From: Megalobrama amblycephala
Taxonomy: Eukaryota > Chordata > Actinopteri > Cypriniformes > Xenocyprididae
DNA length: 64,000 bases
Assembly: GCF_018812025.1 (NCBI RefSeq)
Contig: NC_063063.1
Coordinates: 5,312,442 to 5,376,441, forward strand
Reading direction: 5' to 3'
Shown: positions 21,240-35,400 of the stretch, in pieces
How positions within the stretch are numbered: the first letter of the stretch is position 1
Layout of the letters: every line of letters starts with the position of its first letter
Made by a program: the position numbers and the translations under genes
Notes under the pieces: model-generated
The model's database searches: none
What the model saw: the letters and a program-made list of their open reading frames with translations, nothing else
What the model was told of the DNA's origin: nothing

Positions 21240-24200
21240 CTGCTCAAGAAAGACAGAGAGTGAAAGAAACATTTCAAGTAAGTGTGACGGATACGCTTCT
21301 TATAAAGCTTTGATAGGAATAATTTGCCCCCAAATTTAAATTGTATCATTTACTCACCCTCATTCCAACCCTTTATTATTTTCTTGAGGTGTTTTCCATA
21401 TGAAAGTAGACTGATTTATGCAGCAAAGCTCTGCAAAAGCTTCACAAAAGCAATAGTTCACATGACTTGTGCACTATATTTCAGATCTTCTGAAGTCATT
21501 TTATAAATTTGTCTCCAAAATTTAATCTGTTATTCACTGAAAAACTTATTTTGACAGCTTCGTTTCTCATTTGCATTGTTCAAATTTGCTGCACTATATT
21601 TGTTCATGTGACACAAGAAATGTTGTCTGGCATCAAATTTTAATTAAATGTAAGCACAAATGACATTTGTCATATTTGTTATACTTTTATGATGCCATTT
21701 TTGGAACTTTGCAGTGAAAATCTGAATCCACTTTACTTGATAAAAAAAAAAAAAATAGCAACTTGGAAATTGTGCATCTCATTTTGTGTTTCACAGAAGA
21801 AAAATAGAATGACGAGGGTTGAGTAAATGATGACATAATATTAGTTTTGGGGTGAATTATTTCTTTAAGTAAACAAGTAACACTGAATAAATGTATAAAC
21901 GTGAACAAAGATCATAGAAAAAAACAAACAAGCAGAATCTATATGCTTCAACAGAATGCAACAGTCGGGTTCCGGAAGTAAAAACTCCATTCATTTTTCT
22001 ACATAGGGAAACTGATTTTTAAGGATAACTTATAAACCTTTAAAGACAGACATACTCTTAGCTATGAGGTTGTCAATAGATGGTATTTGCTTCTGTTGAA
22101 GCCATCAGCCCACATTACTAACTTATTTTTTTAAAATAATCATGTTTAACAGCAGAATTTGTGGTGAAAAACTACATTACCCATGATGCTGTACAGAAAA
22201 TTCCACCAATTAGAGAATGGAAAAAATACTTCTGGAACCAAAGCCACTGAAACACTGGGCAGGCATTAGTTGAAGAGTAGTTGAAATTACAGCGGATAAA
22301 AGAATGTAATGAAATACAAAAATTTTAGTAATGGAAAAAATTGCACTGATATTCCCATTTGAGCTCCATTTTACTTGTGTGAATAGGTTACTGAGCAAGA
22401 TAGACAGAATAAGAAAAGAAGAGACTGTTATTTGACTCTGGCAGTGAAGGGATTACGGAGTTAGGAGGAGAGTAACAGGCTTGCAAAGTGAAAAGTCAGA
22501 AAAAGCGTATGTTAATTAGGGAGAGATCATGGCTCTGCTTTACCGAAGGACCCTAATGGTGCTGCCATAGCGGCCCGAGGGCCCCCGCAGGCTCAGTATT
22601 CCTCCGTCAGCCTCTCTGTCTCAGAGGGCTGGATCTTTATTTCTGCTTTCTGGGATTTGGCCTCATACATCTCCCTCCTGCTGGCCCGTCGGAAGAAACC
22701 GCACTGTGGAGGAGGGGCGGAGCCCAAGGCGGGACATTTATTACTAATTTAAATAACAAGATGCGGTGACATTTCACATCAAGGGTGTGCTGTAAAATTG
22801 AATTTCATGGACTGCAAGCATGTGGTTTAAATCTGTCCTGTCATATGAGTCTATTAACCGTCCCTGGTTAAGTTATGGTTTATAAATAAATGTTTTAGAA
22901 AAAGTGCCTAAAAGTGGATGGTATGACCAAAATCTAATTTCATGGTAAGAGTAATTTTATGTAACGGCATAAACTATCGTTCAAAAGTTTGGGAAATGCT
23001 CTCAACATGGAGGCAAGAGAAATGTCAGTCAATAAATGGGAAAACAAAGTAACTTGCATTACTTATTTGAAAAAGTAACTCAGAAAGTTTGAAAGTAATC
23101 CATTACTTTACTCATTACCTGCATTACCCCCAACACTGACTTGAACTCAGATGGATCAGATGAGCCATATTCAATGCCATCATAAAATAGCACACACCTG
23201 TGACCGATCAATTAAATTCTGTCTAGTCTGTTTCACATTTCTACCATCTCATGAGTATATAACATAATACTTCCCAGCACGGTTGTGACCTGGATTTCAG
23301 ATCATTCTAAATGATGGGAAAAAAATTAGTTTTGACATTCCTTGATTTTGAGGGAATGTAGACCAATTATAAGAGCACAAATACCTTCCACAGAATGAGA
23401 CTGATGATGCCTAATAAAAGTATTCCTGCAACCGCTGCAACAATGATGATCCAGAGAGGAACTTCATACGGCAACTCCTCTCCCAGCACCGGGTCAATGT
23501 TTACTGAAAACTTCAGAGACAAAGGGACATTCAAAACAGATGAGCTTTCAGCCATGTCATTAAGAGATACACTGTGATTAGATCAGTTCATCCAAACATT
23601 AACATTCTGTCATCATGTATTCACCCTCATGACATTTCAAACCAATGGAATATACACAAAATTTTAGTTCAGGATTCTGTTTATAGTTTATAGTGACCAA
23701 AAAAAAAAGCACACTAAAAGTTTTCTGAAGTCATACAATAGTTTTGTGTGAGGAACAGACCAATTTATGTCATTATTTACTAAAAAATTTACTAAAATGT
23801 TTCAGAAACAGTAATCACATTTATTCATATAGTGCTTTATACAATACGCATTGTTTCAAGGCAGCTTCGTGGTAATAAACAGGAAGTAAAGCAGCTCTAC
23901 AGAAGACAATAGTGTCTTTGTATAGCTCAATTTAGTTCACTTTTGCTTCAGTTCAGTTCAATAACTGTCAATGTTGAAAAGAATATAACTACTTCAAAGG
24001 CAGCTCTACAAAAAGTCAATAGTGTCATTATCCAGCTCAACTCAGTTCAAGTTATGTTCTCATTCGATAATGTCAGTGCAGTCAAATCTATAATATTCAT
24101 ATTATTTATTACTGAATATTAAAGGGTTAGTTCACCCAAAAATGAAAATTCTGTCATTTATTACTCAACTTCATGGCGTTTCACACCCGTGACCTTTGTT

Positions 24201-27200
24201 AATCTTCGGAACACAAATTAAGATATTTGTGTTGAAATCCGATGGCTCTGTGAGGCCTCCATAGCCAGCAATGACATTTCCTCTCCCAAGATCCATTAAT
24301 GTACTAAAAACTTATTTAAAACGGTTCATGTGAGTACAGTGGTTCAATATTAATATTATAAAGCGACGAGAATATTTTTGGTGCGCCTAAAAAACAAAAT
24401 AACGACTTATTTAGTGATGGCCGATTTCAAAACACTGCTTCAGGAAGCTTCGAAGCATAATGAATCAGCGTGTCGAATCAGCGGTTCGGAGCGCCAGAGT
24501 CACGTGATTTCAGCCGTTGGCAGTTTGACACGTGATCTGAATCATGATTCGATACACTGATTCATTATGCTCCGATGCTTCCTAAAGCAGTGTTTTGAAA
24601 TCGGCCATCACTAAATAAGTCGTTATTTTGGGTTTTTTTGGCGCACCAAAAATATTCTCATCGCTTTATAATATTACTATTGAACCACTGTACTCACATG
24701 AACTGATTTAAATATGTTTTTAGTACATTAATGGATCTTGAGAGAGGAAATGTCATTGCTCCCTATGGAGGCCTCACGGAGCCATCGGATTTCAACACAA
24801 ATATCTTAATTTGTGTTCCGAAGATTAACGAAGGTCTTACGGGTGTAAAACGGCATGAGGGTAAGTAATAAATGACAGAATTTTCATTTTTGGGTGAACT
24901 AAGCCTTTAAAGGGGCAGTTCACCGCTGGCAAAACTGCCTAAAACTAGGAGGGGAAAAAAAACTGAGATCGTTGCTACATGACTAGAGAAAACAAACAAA
25001 AAAGGCAGTTGTCTTCCCTTTTGCCAAATAGGTAGGAAAACTTAAACACCCATAATGCACTGGGCATGTTGCCGTCCAAGGCCAGTCCCATCAGTCTACT
25101 ATGGATACGCTTACCAGAGTCAAATACCAGCTTGCTTTAGTAGAAAATACTTCTTAGCAAACTTTTAGTCATAATGATGTTGATTTGTGTTGTTCCCGGA
25201 TGCAAGAATTCAAAGAGTAAACGTTTAGCAGCAGGGAGTTACTTTCGGGTTTCCAGTAAAGGATCTAGTCCAATCATAAATATGGAGAGAATACTGCGAA
25301 GGAAAATCTGAAAAACCTCCTAGTTAACATTTCATCATGTACAGGTAAGAAAGCTGTTGCCATATTGTTCCATTTTACCATAATGCTGTTTAAAAAGTAG
25401 ACATAGTATGGTACAATTTTCATTGATAAACCTACAACAACTGTTCTGTTAATAACCCTCTGTCGATCCGACTGTCCGTGGGCAGGAATACAAAAATGCA
25501 GAAGTATAATCTGTAGTTTTCACGAAAGCCCTTGTGCCGTCAAAAGTTTTGCGTTTTGTATCATCCGGTTTTCCGGTTTTGTTGACAAATAAACATGAAT
25601 TGAAAACAAGTAAACATGAGAGAACAAGTAAACATGGTTCATTGCAACATTGTTACATTAAAAATCAGCAAAGTTGTCTTTTAAACTCTAGTCAATATGA
25701 CTTGTACACTATATTTCAAGATGTTTCAGAAGACTTACTAGATAAAACAGCGCACGAGTCGTCCAGATAGTAGACATTTTCAATCTTTTTAGATGCCCCC
25801 ACTTTCCCACTGACCCCTGTCACTCCCATGCAGCCATGAAGTTTGAAAGCACCTGCTCTAGACTACTTTAATGGTGCTTTTATAGTTCTTGTTTTGGAGC
25901 TCGACAGTCTGCGGAGGTATGAACTATGAAACATCATGAGGGTGTGTAAATAAATCATTATTGGGTGAACTTTAATGCGATCAGCTCTGACCTCTCTGGT
26001 CTGGTTGTCCATTTTGATGGCCGGTTTGTCTGTCTGCAGTCTCAACGTGGCCTGCCCCTTTACCTCCACTCGCAAGGCATTGGCATAATCCTGCGCGAAA
26101 ACCACAGAGATGCCAACAGCCATTTAGTGAGCACCATGACAAAGAGTACTTGATGTACAGCTACTGTACAAACCTCTAGCAAAGTGCCGTTCCACACACG
26201 TGACCTGACTTTGATCTCCGCCTGAGTCGACATGTTGTGCAGCGGGCAGGAGAAGGTCACACAGTGGGCCGTCTGCTTTGAACACTCCTGAACAGACATA
26301 AAAGACATTCGGATGATGAAATAACTGTTGGGGCACCATTAAAATCACTCCTCAGAGAGCAAACGTCTGCCTCACCAGCAAATGGGACACTTTACGAGGA
26401 GCCAGGACAGTCACAGAAGCTTCTGCATGGGGATACGCAGATCTTGCCTCTCTTTTAGATCGTTTAGTACCTTGCTCTGACAACTGGAAGAGATGAAAAC
26501 TGAATGAGTAAATGAGTAACTGTGGGCTGCCCTATTTATTTCCTCAGACTTACTGTGAGGTTGAGATAGTTGACAATCTTCCCCGGTGGGACACAGCGTG
26601 TCTCCGACGCTCCTTTGATCACTATCTCTGTGAGATACAGCAGCCATTTCCCATTGGTTACTGCAAATGGCCATTCAAAGTCAATCATCAGAGTTCCCAA
26701 ATCTCCCAGAGGTTCTCCCAGCACTTGCACCTGGAAAGTGGAAGCAATGAACTATTTTAGTGTTTCTACATTTGAGCTGTTTACATGGAGCTTAAGAGGA
26801 TAGTTCACACACAACTTACAATTCTGTCATCATTTACTCACCCTCATGTCGTTCCAAACATGTCCGACACAAAACTAGATATTCTGAAGAATGTTGGTAA
26901 CCAAACAGGGCAGCGTTTCCCAAAAGCATCGTAAGCTTAGTTGCCACCAATGGAGCTACGATCAACTTAGGCTTACGATGCTTTTGGGAAACGCTACCCA
27001 TTTCTGGTGACCATTGACTTCAATTTTATGTGTTCCTTAAAATATCTTGTTTTGTGTTTCTCAGAAGAAAGAGAGTCATACAGGTTTGGAATGACATGAG
27101 GGTGAGGAAATGATGACAGAATGTTCATTTTTAAGTGAGCTATTGCTTTAAAAGTGGGCTCAGTTCTCATTTTGGTCCATTTAGATGTGTTTTCAGTCTA

Positions 27201-30200
27201 CTTTTGATTTCCACTGTTGTTTTTGCACCAATTAAATATTGTATATTGCAAAAATTGCATTTCCAGGGTTCTCAGACGCGGAAGTCATCATAGTTGGGTG
27301 AACTTCTATAGTGGTGAAGAGGAGACGACAAAAAAAATGTAATTTTTGTATTCCCATTCGCTCCAATAACAAAAGAAAAAAATGCATGATATCATTTCTG
27401 TGACTTTCCAAAAGAAATAAAAAATATTGAGATTGATTACGGCAGTCATAAGAGAGAATGATGAGAAATTTGCGGTCACTCCCTCAGCCATTGCATTAGA
27501 AACACCCTCACAGCAGTGTTAATTCATGTATTGTAGTGTTTAATACAAAGCATCACATTATAAATGTATATTAAATTTTTTTAAATGAACATATTAAAAA
27601 CTTTACTAGATTTGTGATGTTTATAACTGTGGAAACACATCATCACCATCTGTGAAAAGTGTCCATTATAATTGTACAACATTATTATGCAATAGTAATA
27701 CATTTCTCCCCTAATTTATTAATTTTAATGTGCCAATGAATACTGAGCTGAGTATAAACTAAGCATTTGTTCCTCATCCGCTGTTTAAATGGCAAAAACA
27801 TTTACAACTACAACGTTCTTTCGAAAGAAATTCATTTGTTTTGAGAGAAATTAATAGAAAATACTCTTTTTGAAAAAAATTATTAAATCTTTTATTCAGC
27901 AAGGATTCATGAAATTGATCAAAAGTTTATAATATTACAAAATATTTTCAAATAAATGCAGCTGAAATGCAAATTTCAGCACTGATAATAATAAATAATA
28001 AACAAAAGAATGATTTCTGAATGATCATGTGACACTGAAGACTGGAATAATGATGTTGAAAATTCAGCTTATGTTAAAGGTGCCCTAGAACTTTTTTTAA
28101 AAAGATGTAATATAAGTCTAAGGTGTCCCCTGAATGTGTCTGTGAAGTTTCAGCTCAAAATAACCCAAAGATTTTTTTAATTCATTTTTTTAACTGCCTA
28201 TATTGGGGCATCATTATAAATGAGCCGATTCAGGGCTACTGGCCCTTTAATTCTCCTGCTCCACGCCCACGGAGCTCGCGCTTGCCTGAACAGTGCATAA
28301 ACAAAGTTTACACAGCTAATATAACCCTCAAATGGATCTTTACAAAGTGCTCGCATGCATGCGGCATGCATGCGTCGGATTATGTGAGTATTGTATACTG
28401 TTATATTGTTTACATTGATCTGAATGAATTTGAGGCTGTGCTCCGTGGCTAACGGCTAATGCTACACTGTTGGAGAGATTTATAAAGAATGAAGTTGTGT
28501 TTATGAATATACAGACTGCAAGTATTTAAAAATGAAAATAGCGACGGCTCTTGTCTCCGTGAATACAGTAAGAGATGATGGTAACTTTAACCACATTTAA
28601 CAGTACATTAGCAACATGCTAACGAAACATTTAGAAAGACAGTTTACAAATATCACTAAAAATATCATGTTATCATGAATCATGTCAGTTATTATTGCTC
28701 CATCTGCATTTTTCGCTATTGTTCTTGCTTGCTTACCTAGTCTGTTATTCACCTGTGCAGATCCAATAATACTGGCTGCCCTTGTCTAATGCCTTTTATA
28801 ATGTTGGGATCATGGGCTGGCATATGCAAATATTGGGCGTACACCCCATGTGACAGTCGGTGTTATGTTGATTCGCCTGTGCTTCTGAGTCTTTTAAACA
28901 AATGAGATTTATATAAGAAGGAGGAAACAATGGAGTTTGAGACTCATGATGTCATTTCCATGACTGAACTCTTGTTATGACAATCAGATAAATTCAATTT
29001 TTATCGAGGGGACCTTTAAAATATATTAATTAGAAACAGTTAGTTTCTAAATAGTAATAATATTTATTATATATCTTAATAAATGTGTTTTTTTTTTTTT
29101 TTTGCTGTTCACAACACAAACAATCACAAACAACTAAAATGATTTGAGCCACATACATTAAAATAAAAATCATTTTTGGTGTGTGTCCAAACAAACCTAT
29201 AATGCCACACTCACACGGAACACAAACTCCAGCGGACTCCCCACATCACTGGTGCTGTTCATGGCAGATTCACCAATCACACTGCCACTGAAGGACGTGT
29301 CAATCACCTGGCTTTTCTCTGCACATGACAGGAAGAGAAGGAGAATCACAGCATTAAAGGTGCATGATTTCTGAGAAACACTGTTGAAAGTGGATCAGAC
29401 TGAGCAGCACAAGACACTTGTAGCCAATCAGCCTAGTAGGGGGCGTGTCCACTCATGATGGTGGAGGAGTGAGGGAGAGCAAGAGGGAGATTTGAAGAAA
29501 GACTGTAGAAAGAGTAATGGCTGAGAGACATTACAAAAGAGAAAAGGTCAGAGGAATATCACTGGAAAAAGAAGGGTTATGATCAGAGCTTTAGGACCGC
29601 ACGTTAATATTAGAAAAGCTTTCCAGGATCAAGAATGCGGTTGTCACTCCTGTAAATTACTGAACTGTTGTGTGAACAGAACAGGATTAAGCACTAAAAG
29701 GTGAATCGACAACCAAATTCATCTGCAGTGTGTATGTGGCTTTTGTTTAGCATGCACATACTGTATGAATCATCATTCATTGTAAATGTACATAACAATA
29801 TATCAAAGTACGTACAAGGAAAAGGTAGTGAGGACTGTGTTCTTCACGTTGAGGGTGACAGGAACAGGATACAGGTCCTTCTGTTCACTTATACTGAAGA
29901 CAAACACAAATACCGTTCAGTCAGTAACCTTATCAGAAAAGGACCTACGAAATGAAATGTGTTTTATGCACAATTTTTTGAACACTTTGCATTGAGGGGA
30001 AACCGTATAACTGTATAAAACCAGAAAAACTGAGTTACCGCATACGTACGTGGAGAGCTGAAGTCGAGATTCAATCTGTTCTGTGTAAAGTGTTATACCA
30101 GAGGTCTCAAAGATGATTATCAACGAGGCCTGTGAAGACGGAAATCAAGAGAGAGAACAAATTAGCAAAACATATCAGCTGTACGTCTGATTAGCTGAGT

Positions 30201-31423
30201 TCATTCAAATGGCCCGTGGAGAATGAGTCATCAGAGAGGCTTTTTTTTTATGTACATGCAAATCTTCTGAAAGGTCACACAATGGACATGTTTCAGTAAG
30301 AAAACAGACTGCTACCTTCTGATTGCTTTTAAATGGGTTTCCCAGATCGCATATGACAGTCTCGTCTGTGCTGCACTCAATATCAAACCCAGACTGTAAT
30401 GAAGACAAACCAAGAGAGTTGAGAACAGCATTGAAAGCGTCAATAAGATTAACTAGAAAGACCCTCTAACAGGAACTTATATTCAGATGAAGTGTTTTAT
30501 TTATGACTTATTATGAAAACAATGCAATTCAATCTACAATGCAATATGTAGTACAAAACAAACCCCAAATTGTACAGGAGATGCAGGAAAACTGTATAGC
30601 TCAGATGTTGCCCTCTAATAGCTCAAGAAAGAGCAAGCGTTTGAGATATTACAGAGATCTTCTTTGTGAAACAGCGCCCCCATGTGGACTCACCTGAGTG
30701 CGCACTCCTGAGTATTTGAGTGCGGGGGGAATGGTGATGTTGAGCATGGCCTGATGGGCGTCCTCGGCCTGCCTGCCTTCATCTGGCATGTTAGTAATCT
30801 CCACCATCATCACCAGCTTCTTAATGTTACTGTTGAACTCCATAGTTTGACTGTGAACAAACCAGCAGATCCCATTTTTTCCATGTGTATTTAAACATTA
30901 GTTTCTGAGGAGGACTAGTTATTTTTTAAATTAAAATAAAATGTAGATACAATGATTTCATATTTTATTTATTTAGTTAGTACATTTAATTTTTATTTTC
31001 ATGTACTGCTTTCATATCTGTCATATTTCTCCTGTGGTATGTTTCTTCTCAAATGATAAATGAATAAAAACTCAAATAAAAACTCCTTAATGCATTTTTT
31101 ATTTTGTAATAATGGCTGGCTAACTGTACATTACACCCAATAATATAATATAATCATTTTGGTAAGTTTACAAGAATTTATTTTGCAATAATGACTGGCT
31201 AATTGTGCAGTACGCCCTAAGCTGCCAATACTTTATTTTGCTAACTGGACATTACAGTCATATAATATAATATAATATAATATAATATAATATAATATAA
31301 TATAATATAATATAATATAATATAATCAGATTTCAGACTATATTTATTAAAACTATAACCATATATGTTTTTAATAAATAGTGGGCAGTCTGGGCACTAT
31401 GTAGTTAACACTACACAGTATGC

Positions 31424-31498
<75 letters not shown>

Positions 31499-32220
31499 CT
31501 TATAGTAATCATTAGATTTAATGGTTAAGCCTGCCAAAATTAAACTATAATAAGTGATTTCACTCAAAAGTTGTCTGAATGTGGAACCTACATCTCTGAA
31601 TATATCTATGTTCATCTCTGTGTGAACAGATTCAATAGTTTCCATCTAGAATCCTCACCTTGGGAAGGGAATGTAATTCTCATCAGCAAATCTGGCCTTC
31701 AGCTGCAGGTTACTCCTACATCTGTTGTCATCACCACACTCCTTGTGAAAGTTAATCTGAGGAAAATCACAGCAAAGCACTCTTAAGACTCACATCAACA
31801 TAAACCATCGAGCAGAGGTTTCTGTTCTGCTGAGATGGAAACGCAGACTGGTTTGTACCTCAGTTTTGTCTGTGAGGGTCTGCTGGCCGCTCAGCACAGG
31901 GAAAGCGTCCAGGTTCTGTAATGTTTGTTGTGCTGCTGCTTTCTGCTCATAGAGGGACACGTTCAATGTGAACACTATGGGCTGAAGTTTGTCCCTCACA
32001 GGACTCTGGAGAGGGGAGAAAGAAAAACTTTTTTGCATTCACTAAACACAGATTACGGGTTCAGAATTGCATACTACCATACTACTCAATAGTTTCTTAT
32101 GGTATCCTAAGCAAATTTGCATTACATGCATTATAGACATTTTCTAAATGTTGGCTGCTTTTCCTCCTTGTACAACTCATCTGTTATTATTATAAATAAA
32201 TAAATTGATTGATTATCACT

Positions 32221-32259
<39 letters not shown>

Positions 32260-32421
32260 TTATTTTTAAACAAATATAAATCATACGAAATATATTATAA
32301 AATTAATATAAATAAATAAATGCATTATTGATATTAAAAATTAATAATAATAATAATAACAATACATTTATTTATTCATTAATTTATAAATAAATATATA
32401 TTAAATAAAATATAATATATG

Positions 32422-32470
<49 letters not shown>

Positions 32471-35400
32471 TATATCATTCAACTTAATTTTGTTGGCTTG
32501 AGAAAGTATAACATTCTTCTTGAAAAGATATAGATTCTATTCTATATCTTTTCTAACTGATCTGATTTAACGATTTTCAATAAACAGGTGATCAAAACTA
32601 TAAAAATTCCCATAGACTATCATTTAGGAGTTCAAAAATGCCTAGCAACTACCTTAGAACGTGCTACATGTTCTAAAACATGTTAGCAACATGTTAATTC
32701 ATGCTAGCAATGTGTAAAACGTCAGCAATGTGTTAATTAATGCTAATAACATGCTAATTTATGCTAGCAACATGCTAATCAGGCTAACATCATGTTAATC
32801 ATGCCAGCAATGTGCAAAAACATGTTAGCAATGTGCTAATTCATGTTAGAAACATGTTAGTATTGCATTAAATCATGTTAGCAAAATGCTAACAACATGC
32901 TAATATTCTTCTGAGATTCTATACGATTTTCGTTAAACGGATGATCAAAACTACGTAAAGTCCCATGAACTTTCATTTAGGAGGTCAAAACTTTTCCTCC
33001 TTATCCACAATATTTATCACTAGCAATGCCTAGCAACTACGTTGGGCATTGCTAGCAACGTGCTAAAACATGTTAGCAAAATGTTAATACATGCTAATTA
33101 ATGCTAAGCAACTTGCTCATTCATGTTAACAACATGTTAAAATATGCTAGCAACATGCTAATCATGGTAAAAATGCTAATTAATGCTAGCAAAGTGCTGA
33201 AACATGTTAGCAATGTGCTAATTAATGCTAGCAATGTGCTAAAACAAGATAGTAACATGTTAAAACATGGTAGCAATGTGTCAAAATTCATGCTAGAAAC
33301 ATGTTAGCATTGCATTAAATAATGCTAACAACATGCTAAATCATGCTAATAACATGCTAACTCATGCTAACAACATGCTAAAACATGTTACCAATGTGCT
33401 AAATAATGCTAGCAATGCATTATAACAAACATACTAAAACACCTTATCTTTCTCTATCTGATAGACTGTATTGCCTTCAAAACCTTCAAACTAAGCTTTA
33501 AAACTACTTTAAAATCCAAAAGTACTTCAAACTGAAATTACAAATTTTAAACTTGTTCAAACTTTCTCAAGCCAACATCAAAGTCTGTCTTGACAAACTT
33601 TTTAACTTTTTATTCTAGTTATTATTATTATCAGACATTAAATACCCTACTACGGCTATCTAAATGCAGGATTTGCATCTGTTTGAATATATATATATAT
33701 ATATACTGTATGTGCATGGTGAGCAGGTGGTCTCTCACAATAACACTAAGTTCCAGCTCTTGACATGCGGGAGCAGAGAAAGAGAGATGGCCTGTAAATG
33801 TGCTTAGCTTGTCGCCAAGGAAACGGACTCGGGCGCCACGGCGATTCTGGTCAGCATCTACTGTGTACTTCACAGCTGAAGCAGGGAGAAACAAACAGCG
33901 CACGGTTAATCCAATAAAACACAGATAAAACACTCCTGAATCAGGGTTTCCACTTACTGATTTCCTTCTTGAAGGATTTGTTTCCATTGCTGAGAGTGTA
34001 ACTGAAACACACCTTCACCTTTATGCTATAAAAATAACATATAGAAATTATTTTAAGTGGTTCTACAAGTATAAAATAATAATTTTACAGCTAATGCATA
34101 CTGAAAAATCAAATACATTTGTCTTCTTACCAGGAATTAACACACTGGCTTGGAATCACAATCTTCGGCTCCACTGTAAAGTTTTTGGAGAGGTGGATGA
34201 CCGGACGTGACCTGAAAACCACCCATCAAGCATCACATTTTGAGGTTATCTTGCAGGACAGACTGATTTAGTTAGTTAAACACTTGTGACCAGCAGGGGG
34301 CGCTCCAAGCATGCAGGGACCACTTATCTATTTAGTATCTGGTATTCATCTGAATGCTTACTGACTGCTTGCTTTCTGTTATTACTGTATGTATCTATTT
34401 ATGTATGTAAGTAAATAAATAAATATTGTTGTTTTTAATCATAATACATTTATTTACAGTGCACAGCATAAATGAGTACACCCCCTCTGAAACTTCTTAA
34501 AGTAAGCAATTACTCATGACATGTTAGGGTTCTTTAGAGATATAATGTTCCAGCAAGTCTGCTTAATCAATTACCAAAGAAGCATGTCAAAATTATTCAG
34601 GAAAATAAGATTTTCTTATCAAGGTGACAAAATGTTGTGTAGCAAAAATGAGTACACCCTCCTAAAAGTTACTAAATAAAACAAAACAAAAAATTTCTGG
34701 TGTAAGTTTAAGGCAATGTTTGATCAACAGGTAAGTATGTTGAACCAAAACATTTAAAGAGAAGTAATTTCTTGACAGTTAAAAGTGTTATATAGCCCAC
34801 TGAATCATTCTCAGACTTAATGCTGACAACAATGGAAGCACTTGGGAGAGAACTGTCAGGAGACTCGTTTCTTAGCACAAAAGAGGACAGTGGTACAAGA
34901 GGATTACCAAATCATTGTTTTAAGTGTGAAAATATAGCAAAAGTAACACAGAAATTCAAAAACAATGGACTTGTGACAAGGCCCCTGAAATAATCAGGCC
35001 TTCATTTTAAGCTTTCATTTAGTGATGAGGGATTTTTTCACTAGACAAAGACTAGGAGAAATACCAAGCGAGTGTCTCAGAGCCAGCAAAAGCTATGAAA
35101 AGAGTGACTGTTTATCTCACAGAGTAAAATGCAACCTGCAGAAATGACATACATGGTTGTTGTTCTCACTGGAACTACCTACTGTAGCCAAAGCACAATA
35201 AAGTCAGTCAGCCATTTCCAAAGCACATTTTTACAAAATATAGATTCTGGGAATCAATACTCTGGTCTCATGAGACCAAATCAATAATTTTGGATCTAAC
35301 GGCATCCAAAATGTTATGGTGTTGCTAGAGGAGGAGTACAGTGAGAAGTGCCTGGTTCCCACAGTAAAGTTCAGTGGTAGTAAAGCTCTTATATAGGGAT

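Noticed and set aside
26060..26348. Overlapping minus-strand frames with cysteine-rich reading
   Set aside because: Only one frame (exon 22, 26174-26287) fits integrin and the splice sites; the others are shadows.
31397..31645. Open frame rich in Val-Cys repeats on the minus strand
   Set aside because: It is a translation of the (AC)n microsatellite.
32640..33425. Regularly spaced repeats resembling a CRISPR array or origin iterons
   Set aside because: Spacing and units are irregular and the context is a vertebrate intron.
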